Positions 19,569 through 29,440 of a stretch of 64,000 nucleotides of DNA are shown here, in pieces (position 1 is the stretch's first letter; every line of letters begins with the position of its first letter). The notes under the pieces were generated by a model. That model worked only from the letters and a program-made list of their open reading frames with translations. It was not told where the DNA came from and ran no database searches. This DNA is from Corynebacterium deserti GIMN1.010 (GTDB lineage: Bacteria; Actinomycetota; Actinomycetes; Mycobacteriales; Mycobacteriaceae). The translations under genes were made by a program, and so were the position numbers. The stretch covers positions 2,356,001 to 2,420,000 of the forward strand of contig NZ_CP009220.1 of the NCBI RefSeq assembly GCF_001277995.1, in the 5' to 3' direction.

Positions 19569-19673
19569 TGTGGACCTTCCCTTGTTGGCTTGAGCGGATA
19601 ACGCGTCAAGCCTCATCTCACTTTTTTGGTTCTATATTTTAAAGTCTTTGTATCGCTCTCGGCGACACCACAG

Positions 19674-19689
19674 ACACTATACTTTGTGG
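19674..19689. promoter_or_regulatory. NrdR box 1
   Basis: ACACTATACTTTGTGG resembles the NrdR consensus (ACACWATATATWGTGT). With box 2 it forms a pair with centres 32 bp apart, i.e. three helical turns, the usual arrangement upstream of nrd operons. Confidence 0.7.
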
Positions 19690-19705
19690 TGAATTAGTGC
19701 AACTA

Positions 19706-19721
19706 GCACTACATGTAGTAG
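19706..19721. promoter_or_regulatory. NrdR box 2
   Basis: GCACTACATGTAGTAG is a near-perfect palindrome matching the NrdR consensus and phased with box 1, upstream of nrdH. Confidence 0.7.
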
Positions 19722-20157
19722 TTACACGGTGAGTATTCCCAGGATGGCAGTTGTTCAGCCACCACATGTAGCGATCCTTTGCCACACCAAACTCTGAGGG
19801 CGTAACTACATTCTTGTTATTTACCCAGGTTGCTAGCGCCGAGGATGAGAACCCGTTATCAAATCGTTACATAGTTTTCTTTAAGGATCAGCACAAGGGT
19901 CACCATGAGACTGCCCGTAAGGCTCCCCACCGAACCTTCACCTCAGTCGCCACCACGCGAAGCAACCACTCCCCCTCACCCCACAACTACCCCATAACCA
20001 TCTATGCCAATTAGCCTCCGGCACCTACATGCAGAGGCAAGTTGCCCGAAAAAGGGAAGGAACGTTATTCGAACAAAACACCTGGCATAAAAACAACCAG
20101 GCACCGCCCCTTCACAAGGAAGAGACTATGCCTGGCTATCTGTATTAACCGAGGGAA

Positions 20158-20280
20158 TTAACCCTGGCGAGCCTTGAAACGTGGCTCCTTCTTATTGATC
20201 ACGTAGACTTTGCCACGGCGACGCACGACCTGGGCGCCCGGCTTGTTCTTCAGCGACCGAAGGGAATTGCGTACCTTCAT
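20158..20280 (-). CDS. rpmJ: 50S ribosomal protein L36, zinc-free type
   Basis: The 40-aa protein [20 protein letters not shown] (first 20 residues), ending FKARQG, is ribosomal protein L36 of the C-minus type. None of the zinc-binding Cys/His residues of the standard L36 is present. GAAAGGAGC precedes the ATG. Such paralogs usually replace the zinc form under zinc limitation; whether a Zur site controls it here was not established. It is divergent from nadE. Confidence 0.93.
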
Positions 20281-20484
20281 TCGGGCGCTCCTTTCTCTCA
20301 TGCGCTATTTAAGGCTATTTTTCAGCGGTTCGATGCAGGTAAAAATACCGACGTCTAACCAGCTATGACACGAGGAACTATCTTAACCGACTGCTACACC
20401 AAACTCCAAACGAGCTCTAATTGTTGCATCGTTGGTCAGAAAGTTTGTCGCACCGAGTCCCTCATTATGCCTAGGATTAAGTGC

Positions 20485-21318
20485 ATGACAAATACGCAAT
20501 CAGAGATCGTGAAAGAACTTTTTGTCCATCCTGAAATCGATATCAAAGCTGAAGTCGAGGCTCGTGTTCAGTTTTTGGTAGATTACCTCCGTGTTTCCGG
20601 AGCCAAGGGCTTTGTTCTTGGTATCTCTGGCGGCCAGGATTCTACCTTGGCAGGACGTCTGGCTCAGCTGGCTGTGGAGAAGATCCGTGCAGAAGACGGC
20701 AGCGAGCACACCTTCTATGCGGTTCGACTCCCCTATGGCATTCAGGCTGATGAGGATGACGCACAGGTAGCGCTTGGATTCATCAATCCGGACAAGTCCT
20801 TGACTGTCAATATCAAGGAAGCAGCGGATGCAACTGATGCGACGGTTGCTGCAGCACTGGGAATTGAGGAACTGACAGACTTTAACCGGGGCAACATTAA
20901 GGCTCGTCAGCGCATGGTAGCGCAGTACGCCATCGCGGGACAGCATGGATTGTTGGTCATTGGTACGGATCACGCGGCGGAAAATGTCACGGGGTTCTTC
21001 ACCAAGTTTGGTGATGGTGCAGCAGATCTGTTGCCGCTGTACGGCCTGAACAAGCGCCAGGGAGCGGCACTGCTCCAGCACCTTGGTGCACCATCGAGCA
21101 CGTGGATGAAGGTTCCAACCGCCGATCTAGAGGAGAACCGTCCATCGTTGCCTGATGAGGAGGCGTTGGGTGTCACCTACGTTGAGATCGATGACTACTT
21201 AGAGAACAAGTCCACTGTTAGTGCGCAGGCGCAGAGTCGCATTGAGCACTTGTGGAACGTGGGCCAGCACAAGCGCCACCTGCCTGCAACCCCGCAGGAC
21301 ACCTGGTGGCGTAAGTAG
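20485..21318 (+). CDS. nadE: NH3-dependent NAD+ synthetase
   Basis: NadE converts nicotinate adenine dinucleotide, ATP and ammonia to NAD+. The 277-aa protein has the PP-loop GISGGQDST (residues about 47-54), the NaAD/ATP-binding [13 protein letters not shown] and [19 protein letters not shown], and the closing [19 protein letters not shown]. It has no glutaminase domain, so it should use ammonia directly. An ATG preceded by AGGATTAAGTGC is chosen; the frame is open to 20365 without family-like sequence. Confidence 0.93.
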   Translation: MTNTQSEIVKELFVHPEIDIKAEVEARVQFLVDYLRVSGAKGFVLGISGGQDSTLAGRLAQLAVEKIRAEDGSEHTFYAVRLPYGIQADEDDAQVALGFINPDKSLTVNIKEAADATDATVAAALGIEELTDFNRGNIKARQRMVAQYAIAGQHGLLVIGTDHAAENVTGFFTKFGDGAADLLPLYGLNKRQGAALLQHLGAPSSTWMKVPTADLEENRPSLPDEEALGVTYVEIDDYLENKSTVSAQAQSRIEHLWNVGQHKRHLPATPQDTWWRK

Positions 21319-21343
21319 GTAGGGTGGCGTCGAAAAGCATTTT

Positions 21344-21370
21344 TAAGGGCCAGCACGGTGCTGGCCCTTA
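21344..21370. terminator. Bidirectional terminator between nadE and flavoprotein gene
   Basis: Inverted repeat TAAGGGCCAGC/GCTGGCCCTTA between convergent genes, with T and A runs on both sides. Confidence 0.8.
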
Positions 21371-21374
21371 ATGG

Positions 21375-21788
21375 TTAGTAGCGCTCTGGCTCTTCGCCTA
21401 GCTGGAATGCGCGACCACTGATCGAGGTGGGGACGATGCGCACGTAGTTGTACTTAAGCGTAGGAATCCATGGCTTAAGCTCCAGGGTGTCAGCATGGGC
21501 GATCTCGTCGAGGTTCTTGACAATCTCCGCGTTTCCCTTGATCACCACAGACCAGGCAGCGCCATCTTTGACCTCATCGGCCTCAAACAACACGTCATGG
21601 TTGAGGTTGATGCTGAACAGCTTGTTGCCCTCAGCGGTGCGGATGTAGATGTTTCCCTCGTCGACAACATAGTTGACGGGGAAAATATCCATGTCATCGC
21701 TGCGACGCACAACCACACGACCAAGTGAAATGCTCTGCAGACGCTCGAGGGCTTCTTGATCATTGAGGATGCTGACTGGGTTTTCCAT
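21375..21788 (-). CDS. Pyridoxamine 5'-phosphate oxidase-like flavin-binding protein
   Basis: The 137-aa protein has the split-barrel flavin-binding fold of the PNPOx-like group (LGRVVVRRSDDMDIFPVNYVVDEGNIYIRTAEGNKL, VLFEADEV, AWSVVIKGNAEIV). These small actinobacterial proteins bind FMN or F420, and their substrates are mostly unknown. The ATG at 21788 follows GGGAG. It converges on nadE across a shared terminator. Confidence 0.75.
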   Translation of the reverse strand: MENPVSILNDQEALERLQSISLGRVVVRRSDDMDIFPVNYVVDEGNIYIRTAEGNKLFSINLNHDVLFEADEVKDGAAWSVVIKGNAEIVKNLDEIAHADTLELKPWIPTLKYNYVRIVPTSISGRAFQLGEEPERY

Positions 21789-21871
21789 GGTGTTCACTCC
21801 CACATGTATCTCACAAGCAATGGTTTTATCTGGTGCTAACCAGTTTAACCCCGAAGCCAGCTGTTTACCTG

Positions 21872-22894
21872 TTAATGAACTCTCACTGCCGTGCGTCCGT
21901 GGAGTTTTCCGCTCATCAAATCAGCACCCGCCGAAGCCACATCGGCAAGCTCAACAACCGTGGTCATGTCATCCAACACCGAGGTATCGAGATGCTCAGA
22001 CAACAGTGCCCATGCACGTCGTCGCAGCTCACGGGAGGCTTCCACCGAGTTAATGCCCAGCAGTTGCACGCCGCGCAGAATGAAAGGCAGTACCGTACCC
22101 GGCAGATCCGGCCCCTGCGCCATGCCACACGCAGTCACCACACCATTAGGTTTGGTCTGGGCAATCGCATTGACAAGTGTGTGGGATCCCACTGAATCCA
22201 CTACACCCGCCCATCGCCCCTTCTGCAAAGGCTTGCCCTGACCACCCAGCTCCGCGCGATCAATGATGTCACTGGCACCCAAGGCGGTCAGGTATTCGGC
22301 GTACGCTTCTCGACGCCCCGTTACCGCCACCGTCTCATACCCCAATTTATTCAACAGGTGCAGCGCAATGGATCCCACTCCACCAGTAGAACCAGTGACC
22401 AACACTTGGCCATCCTCAGGCTTTACTCCCTGATCCACCAATGCATTGACCGACAGCGCAGCCGTCAGACCCGCAGTGCCCAGCGCGCCGACCTGCTGCG
22501 CGGAGAAGTTAAACGGAATGTGGAGCAGTGATTCAGCTGGCACAGACAAGCGCTGGGTGTATCCACCATGCCGATTTTCGCCCAGTCCCGTACCGTTGAG
22601 AACCACTTCGTCGCCACGACCAAAGCGTGGGTCCGAGCTGTGAATGACCGTGCCCACGGCATCAATTCCAGGAATCAGCGGCCAGGTGCGCACCACACCA
22701 GGGTTTCCCTCCAAGGCCATGGCATCTTTGTAATTCAGGCTGGACCACCCAACCTCAATGAGGACATCTCCTTCCCCAAGGAAGGATGGATCTACTGAGG
22801 TATCCTCATACGAGGTGCTGATGTTTCCATCCTCGTCCTTGCGCAGAACAATGCTTCGGATGGGGCCGTCTGAAAATGATTGTGCTGGAGTCAT
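21872..22894 (-). CDS. Medium-chain NADPH oxidoreductase, AcuI/YhdH-like
   Basis: This 340-aa zinc-free medium-chain reductase has the N-terminal GroES-like fold (SSLNYKDAMALEGNPGVVRTWPLIPGIDAVGTV) and an NADPH-binding Rossmann motif (VLVTGSTGGVGSIALHLLNKLGYETVAVTGR). These and the VVDSVGSHTL and GMAQGPDLPGTVLPFILRGVQLLGINS segments are typical of acrylyl-CoA reductase AcuI/YhdH. The likely reaction is NADPH-dependent reduction of acrylyl-CoA or related enones; the substrate here is not proven. It stands alone. Confidence 0.85.
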   Translation of the reverse strand: MTPAQSFSDGPIRSIVLRKDEDGNISTSYEDTSVDPSFLGEGDVLIEVGWSSLNYKDAMALEGNPGVVRTWPLIPGIDAVGTVIHSSDPRFGRGDEVVLNGTGLGENRHGGYTQRLSVPAESLLHIPFNFSAQQVGALGTAGLTAALSVNALVDQGVKPEDGQVLVTGSTGGVGSIALHLLNKLGYETVAVTGRREAYAEYLTALGASDIIDRAELGGQGKPLQKGRWAGVVDSVGSHTLVNAIAQTKPNGVVTACGMAQGPDLPGTVLPFILRGVQLLGINSVEASRELRRRAWALLSEHLDTSVLDDMTTVVELADVASAGADLMSGKLHGRTAVRVH

Positions 22895-23153
22895 AGCGCC
22901 CGAGTATAGTGAAAATCACTTCTGGGTGTTCTGATATTTCCCCGGGGAATCCCAATGAACCCCGACAGATCCCGGCGCGATTCAAACCGTTGTTCAGGAC
23001 GCCGTCCTTATACGCTATCTGTCCCGTAACTGTTCCGTGAGGGGCTTGATTCCCGTCCCCTGCGCACACCTTCGTCACCATATAAAAACTGGCACTACCA
23101 GAACAAATACGACAAAACCCCCGGTCGATCACGGCCGGGGGAAATGTATCCTG

Positions 23154-23226
23154 TGGAGCTAACGGGATTCGAACCCGTGACCCCCACACTGCCAGTGTGG
23201 TGCGCTACCAGCTGCGCCATAGCCCC
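23154..23226 (-). tRNA. tRNA-Ala (GGC)
   Basis: Cloverleaf with acceptor GGGGCTA/TAGCTCC, anticodon stem CCACA/TGTGG around loop CTGGCAG (anticodon GGC), and T-loop GGTTCGAATCC. The CCA end is not encoded. Confidence 0.95.
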
Positions 23227-23325
23227 GTTTTTCAACTCCTGTAACTTTAGCGGAGCATAGTTGGTTTAACCAAATCGCCCCTGCAATCCCATCCCCTACC
23301 CTAATAAGGCCAGGTCACAGTATAA

Positions 23326-23375
23326 AAATTTCCCCCTGGCCGCCCACGTTGCGGGGGCTAGCCAAGGGGAAATTT
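23326..23375 (-). terminator. Terminator downstream of the DsbA-like gene
   Basis: Inverted repeat AAATTTCCCC/GGGGAAATTT with an internal GC-rich arm, 18 bp after the stop. Confidence 0.8.
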
Positions 23376-23392
23376 CAACTAAGGTCTAGACC

Positions 23393-24121
23393 TTAGGATC
23401 CAAGCACTGCTGGGATCCACTGGTTGATGTCTGCCACGTCGACGTCCTGGCCGTTCTGAAGGACGCGTGGGGAGGACAGGCTACCGGTGTTGGTGGTCAG
23501 GTACTCGCCGTTTGCGGTTCCGATGTCGAATGCGCGCTGAATGTTGTCACCGTTGCGGATGGCGTCAACAACGGAGGCGTCTGCACCCAGTGCTTCAACC
23601 CCGTCTGCAAAGTCATCATCAGACCACTGGTTGACCAATTCGTCCTGGTCCTCGAGGAGGAAGGAGCGGAAGTTCCAGTACAGGGCTGGGTCGTTAGCGT
23701 CTGCAACGGCGAGGGCTGCTGCAAGAGCGTGGGTGGAGTGTCCATCGATGTTTTGCTGATCGAGGAAGTTCAGAGGCTTGAGCTCAACGATGAGGTTGCC
23801 GGCTTCGATTTCTGCCTTCATGTCAGCGTCGGTATTCTGAGCAAGCTGTGCACAGTAGTGGCAGGAGAAGTCTTCATAGAGCTGGACTGTCTTTGCATCA
23901 GCGGAGGCATTGGGGGATGCCAGGGTGATGGAGTCGGAGCCTACTTCGATGGTCATGGAGGTGTCTTGGAATTCACGATCGCCGAGTTTTGCTGCCTTAG
24001 CGCCTTGGCCCTGAACGACGATGAATGCGACGACGATGATTGCCACGACGACGATCGCGACCAGTGCCCAGAGGAAGTTCTTGCTTCCGCCTTGGTTCGG
24101 GTTCTGAACTTTATTGCTCAC
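23393..24121 (-). CDS. Membrane-anchored DsbA-family thiol oxidoreductase
   Basis: The 242-aa protein has a short basic N-terminus, one transmembrane anchor (FLWALVAIVVVAIIVVAFIVV) and an extracytoplasmic DsbA-like thioredoxin domain with active site CHYC (YEDFSCHYCAQL). Downstream are the family segments GHSTHALAAALAVADAN and GSLSSPRVLQNGQDV; the cis-Pro lies in SSPRV. It likely takes part in disulfide formation in exported proteins. The GTG at 24121 has AAGGTAAGG at good spacing; a GTG at 24169 would add 16 residues. A strong terminator follows. Confidence 0.82.
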   Translation of the reverse strand: MSNKVQNPNQGGSKNFLWALVAIVVVAIIVVAFIVVQGQGAKAAKLGDREFQDTSMTIEVGSDSITLASPNASADAKTVQLYEDFSCHYCAQLAQNTDADMKAEIEAGNLIVELKPLNFLDQQNIDGHSTHALAAALAVADANDPALYWNFRSFLLEDQDELVNQWSDDDFADGVEALGADASVVDAIRNGDNIQRAFDIGTANGEYLTTNTGSLSSPRVLQNGQDVDVADINQWIPAVLGS

Positions 24122-24347
24122 TTGCTGCCTTACCTTGATTTGTTGTGGGTTCTTAAGCGCCCGCGTCACACGAGAGCTTTAAAGATCCAACGCTACAAAA
24201 GCATCGGTTACATCTTTGACCTTAAACCATCCACACTTTATTTGACATGTCCACTACTTCCTGGAGACCAGATTCACAGGAGATCTTTGAATCCCCCATG
24301 AAATCTGCCAAGAACCTCAAAAGTCACCCGCCTCTTATTGGCCTGAA

Positions 24348-26012
<1,665 letters not shown>

Positions 26013-26090
26013 ATTTGCTCCTTAAAACATCAATACTTGCCTTTCATCTTTCCCTCAAAACCAGTTACGTGCAGAAGAAGCGCGAAATTT

Positions 26091-26120
26091 CTTGCAGAGT
26101 CTTACAGAGTCTTGCAGAGT
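26091..26120. repeat. Three tandem 10-bp repeats CTTGCAGAGT
   Basis: CTTGCAGAGT, CTTACAGAGT and CTTGCAGAGT occur back to back 13 bp upstream of the GTG start of the first crcB gene. They overlap the likely promoter region. Confidence 0.85.
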
Positions 26121-26133
26121 AGGGTGAAATATC

Positions 26134-26424
26134 GTGCACAAACTCTTGCAAGGTTTCAGCGTCGGCGCAGGTGCCGCGCTCGGTGTCTGCGCGCGCTTGG
26201 CGCTCACATTGTTGCTTGGCGACGCCGCCTGGCCAATCCTTGCCATCAACGTCGTCGGCGCGTTTGCGATGGGCTGGGCGCGCCCCAACGCGTTCTGGGG
26301 CACAGGTTTTCTGGGCGGTTTCACCACGTTTTCAGCAATGATGCTTAACGACGCCTCCTTCTACCTTTTCACCGCCATCGGCTGCATCTCTGCTTGGTTC
26401 CTCGGCGATCGGCTCGCCCGATGA
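26134..26424 (+). CDS. crcB: Fluoride channel subunit CrcB (copy 1)
   Basis: CrcB/Fluc proteins are small four-helix fluoride channels that work as dual-topology dimers. This 96-aa copy contains [28 protein letters not shown] and the core [15 protein letters not shown] (polar track G-F-T-T-F-S). The N-terminus is shorter than many members. The start is GTG. A TAGGGT hexamer 8 nt upstream suggests a leaderless transcript. The second crcB overlaps it by 4 bp (ATGA). No fluoride riboswitch motif is seen upstream. Confidence 0.9.
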   Translation: MHKLLQGFSVGAGAALGVCARLALTLLLGDAAWPILAINVVGAFAMGWARPNAFWGTGFLGGFTTFSAMMLNDASFYLFTAIGCISAWFLGDRLAR

Positions 26425-26747
26425 TCTTTATCTACGCAGCTCTTGGTGGTTTTGTCGGAGGATTTCTCCGCTGGGGCCTTGCCCAACTTTTCCCCGGCAA
26501 ACGCGCCACCCTCGCAGCCAACACCCTTGCATGCTTTGTCGGTGGTGTCGTTGTCGCCCAGAATCTCCCTCACCTTTATACTGTGCTGCTCATCGCAGGT
26601 TTCTGCGGTGCACTGTCCACCTGGTCGACGCTGGCCAAAGAAGTGGGCACTCTGTTGAAAAAACGCCAGTGGACATTGGGTATGGGATACCTTGCCCTCA
26701 CCTTTGGATTGGGTTTCCTCGCGGTACTTCTGGCACAGCAGCTCTAA
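26421..26747 (+). CDS. crcB: Fluoride channel subunit CrcB (copy 2)
   Basis: The 108-aa partner contains [31 protein letters not shown] and [16 protein letters not shown] (pore motif G-A-L-S-T-W-S). Paired, overlapping crcB genes usually encode the two opposite-topology halves of a heterodimer. The ATG overlaps the stop of copy 1, so translation is coupled. Confidence 0.9.
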   Translation: MIFIYAALGGFVGGFLRWGLAQLFPGKRATLAANTLACFVGGVVVAQNLPHLYTVLLIAGFCGALSTWSTLAKEVGTLLKKRQWTLGMGYLALTFGLGFLAVLLAQQL

Positions 26748-26768
26748 TCAGCTCTAGAATGGGCGAGC

Positions 26769-27563
26769 ATGAATCGTTCAACAACCTCCCCAGTTGACGC
26801 ACGCCGACAATTCCGCGCAGGCCTCATCCAACCCACCTCCGGATGGTCCGCTGGATATGCCCAAGCAAACCTCATTGCCCTCCCCCGCGACCTTGCGTTT
26901 GATTTCCTCCTGTTCGCCCAGCGCAACCCCAAGCCCTGCCCGGTATTAGAGGTGCTCGATGCCGGCGAGACTTTCGGCGGCATCTTTGGCTCCACCGCAG
27001 ACGAAGCCGACATCCGAACCGACGCTCCCCAATACCGCATCTATGAGCACGGTGAGCTCATCGATTCACCCTCCCACGCCCTCGACTACTGGCGCGACGA
27101 CCTCGTCAGCTTCCTCATCGGCTGTTCCTTCACCTTCGAACACCCGCTTATTAGCGCCGGCGTCCCCGTGCGCCACATCACCGAAAACCGCAACGTCCCC
27201 ATGTATGAGACCTCCCTCCCCTGCCGACCTGCCGGTTCCCTCTCCGGCAACCTGGTGGTCTCCCTCCGCATGATCCCCGCATCCCAAGTCTCCGACGCGG
27301 TGCGCATCACCTCCAGATACCCCGCCGTGCATGGCGCACCTATCCACATCGGCGATCCCTCCCTTATCGGAATCACCGACTTGGACAACCCAGATTTCGG
27401 CGACGCCCCCATCTCCGAGCCCGGCGACATCCCGGTCTTTTGGGCCTGCGGAGTCACGCCTCAAGCAATGGTGATGGCCTCAAAACCTCCGCTTGCCATC
27501 ACTCACGCACCTGGCCACATGCTCATCACCGATGCACCCGACCGAGGATTCCAAGTCCCCTAA
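26769..27563 (+). CDS. DUF1445 / D-glutamate cyclase-like hydro-lyase
   Basis: This 264-aa protein matches the DUF1445 (YcsI, UPF0317) family throughout, with [70 protein letters not shown] and a C-terminal [29 protein letters not shown]. Relatives are annotated as putative hydro-lyases and the eukaryotic relative is D-glutamate cyclase; the bacterial substrate is uncertain. It starts 21 bp after crcB copy 2 and overlaps the next gene tail-to-tail by 4 bp. Confidence 0.85.
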   Translation: MNRSTTSPVDARRQFRAGLIQPTSGWSAGYAQANLIALPRDLAFDFLLFAQRNPKPCPVLEVLDAGETFGGIFGSTADEADIRTDAPQYRIYEHGELIDSPSHALDYWRDDLVSFLIGCSFTFEHPLISAGVPVRHITENRNVPMYETSLPCRPAGSLSGNLVVSLRMIPASQVSDAVRITSRYPAVHGAPIHIGDPSLIGITDLDNPDFGDAPISEPGDIPVFWACGVTPQAMVMASKPPLAITHAPGHMLITDAPDRGFQVP

Positions 27564-28291
27564 ACAGCGATGACGACCACAAGAATTAAGATCGGGAGTC
27601 CTAGAACCGTAGCTGCAGCAATCTTTCCTGGTGTGTGCCCTACATTGAACGTGAAGTTCATTCCCGGGCTGTTTTCAATGAGGATCCGCTTATCGTCTGG
27701 ATCATTAAAGAATATGCCCCACCGCTTCGCCTGATCCTCCGGCGACCTGGGGTATTTCTTGACAATCTCCTTTTCCTTTTTCAGCAGCACCCATACCAAC
27801 GCGACGGTTGCCACACCGATAGCCACCAGGCTCAACACGAACCCCGCCGCAAACGGCTGCGCCCTGAGCGAATTGATGACCATCACCAGCACGATCACAT
27901 TGAGCAGGCACAAATACCAACCCATGTGCGTCATCGTCGCCTTGTAGGTTTCCCACTGCCGGTGCGCTTCGTTCGCTGTTTTCGCTCCGCCCGGACCGGT
28001 GATCGCACCCGATTGCATTACCAACATTGCCTGCACACCCAGCAACGTAAGAATGGTAATCACTGGCCCCAATAGCAGCAGGAACAGGAAGTTGGTTACC
28101 GTCTTCGGCGACCAACTATCGGCTTCCAAATCTGCATTCCAGTGCGTTGGCATAGGATCCGGCAAGTTGGGATAGAACACAATAAGTGCCAACGCCGTCA
28201 GCGCCACAGTGCTGCCAATTGCGATAAGTGGCCAAACCCAGTTGAACGGGAGCTTGGGCAAATTGGGCATGTCGTTTGCTCGGGCGATCAT
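27560..28291 (-). CDS. DUF1648-type membrane protein with DUF5808-like C-terminus
   Basis: The 243-aa protein begins with a membrane segment and the SdpI-like DUF1648 signature [24 protein letters not shown]. Three further membrane segments ([55 protein letters not shown]) follow. Then comes a soluble stretch [35 protein letters not shown] typical of DUF5808, and a last hydrophobic end. The function is unknown; some DUF1648 proteins relate to immunity or signalling. A second ATG at codon 8 (MPNLPK) is possible. Confidence 0.75.
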   Translation of the reverse strand: MIARANDMPNLPKLPFNWVWPLIAIGSTVALTALALIVFYPNLPDPMPTHWNADLEADSWSPKTVTNFLFLLLLGPVITILTLLGVQAMLVMQSGAITGPGGAKTANEAHRQWETYKATMTHMGWYLCLLNVIVLVMVINSLRAQPFAAGFVLSLVAIGVATVALVWVLLKKEKEIVKKYPRSPEDQAKRWGIFFNDPDDKRILIENSPGMNFTFNVGHTPGKIAAATVLGLPILILVVVIAV

Positions 28292-29075
28292 AGTGCCACC
28301 CTATCAAGTACGGATTCGCAAACTTTATCCTAAAGTTCCGAATTTCGTCTTTCTAGACAATTTTCTATGCGCTTTAGAAATTTCCCGCCCTTTTTGTTAT
28401 TCCTAGCGGGAGTATACCCATCAAGCAGGAATTCCCCTCAAGTCAGACATCGCTTAAGAAATAAACAACTATCAAACTTGGTCGTTACGAGAAACGATCA
28501 GGCCGCGAACATCGCTGAGGAGTTGCGATGATGTTAGGCTTTTTCGAAGTTTCTGGTGGAGTATGGAAGTTCACACCGGAGTTCGAAAAGATCGATTCGA
28601 GTCAAAAGCGAATGAGTAGTTAGTTTTCCGGCTAAGTTATGGCACACCACTTGGCTACAACCCTTTGCGGTTTCACCCACCTCATGATCGTTAATTGATT
28701 CTCAAGTGAGATGAACCAACCGAGGAAAATGGTCGGACCAGAATACATCACGGTCCATTATTCACAAGAGTCCACTTTGCGTCACCAGGCAACCAGAGAA
28801 GCTAAAGGAAGAGCCCCAATCGGCAACGCCACCGGCTCGCTGAAAGATTCCAAAGTCCAAACCGTACACATCCCAATTGAGGGGGCACGGAGCATACCCA
28901 CTACCATTTTGACCAGCAGCGTCCATGCATAGATCATGTCGTGCGCAGGCATGACTAAACTCTGCGATCGCAATTACTAGAGGTCTAAAAGCGTCAGGTG
29001 AATACGTACAAAGACAGTGGAGACGAAGGTTACCGCATAGCCAGATTCTCTTCCTTCCACGTCGACAAATTTTAT
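28292..29075. other. Gene-poor AT-rich intergenic stretch
   Basis: About 780 bp in which I see no supportable gene, RNA or terminator. Short open frames (for example 28711-28932 plus and 28782-28973 minus) have no family resemblance or ribosome site. Composition is more AT-rich than the flanking core genes, in keeping with an accessory boundary. Confidence 0.55.
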
Positions 29076-29438
29076 CTATTTACGTAGAGGCATTCGGAAG
29101 GAAAAAATAGACAGCAAGGCTCCCCCGGCTAGATAAGAAACTAGGTAAGGGGGAAATGCAAATTGGGGTCCTGGATCATAGAAGAGCAAACTTAGTAATA
29201 TTCCCAAAGGAAGCATAACCCCTGAACCTAAGACAATTCTTCTACGGGTCAAGGTTGACCACCGTAACAGTGGCACGCTCATAATAAATGCGCACAGTGC
29301 TATCGCTACGGTGGAGATGAAAATGATAGCGAGAATTTCAGCGGCCTTGTCGGAAAACAAGCCGATAGTTTGAAGTCCAACTATGCCTACGCCCAAAACC
29401 CCACCTTGTACCCACCAACCAAATCTATTCCCTGCCAT
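29076..29438 (-). CDS. Small four-segment membrane protein downstream of LGFP-PLA2
   Basis: The 120-aa protein has about four hydrophobic segments: VQGGVLGVGIVGLQTIGLF, AEILAIIFISTVAIALCAFIMSV, IVLGSGVMLPLGILLSLLFY and YLVSYLAGGALLSIFSF. Basic residues lie between the second and third (RWSTLTRRR) and at the C-terminus (RMPLRK). I do not recognise the family. The ATG lies 2 bp after the stop of the LGFP-phospholipase gene, so they are co-transcribed and probably translationally coupled. A protective (immunity-like) or export-linked role is only a hypothesis from position. Confidence 0.65.
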   Translation of the reverse strand: MAGNRFGWWVQGGVLGVGIVGLQTIGLFSDKAAEILAIIFISTVAIALCAFIMSVPLLRWSTLTRRRIVLGSGVMLPLGILLSLLFYDPGPQFAFPPYLVSYLAGGALLSIFSFRMPLRK

Positions 29439-29440
29439 AA

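Larger units (their letters stand above)
19569..20157. other. nrdHIE promoter region and rpmJ downstream region
   Basis: About 590 bp with no supportable gene. It contains the nrdHIE promoter with two NrdR-like boxes and, near 20098-20135, a CCAGGCA/TGCCTGG inverted repeat that may terminate rpmJ. A 66-codon open frame at 19814 has no coding signature. Confidence 0.6.

Noticed and set aside
26013..26133. Possible fluoride riboswitch upstream of crcB
   Set aside because: The conserved fluoride aptamer segments are not present; only a short tandem repeat is seen.
28711..28973. Small open frames in the 28.3-29.1 kb gap
   Set aside because: No ribosome site, no recognisable motif, and both strands equally open by chance.
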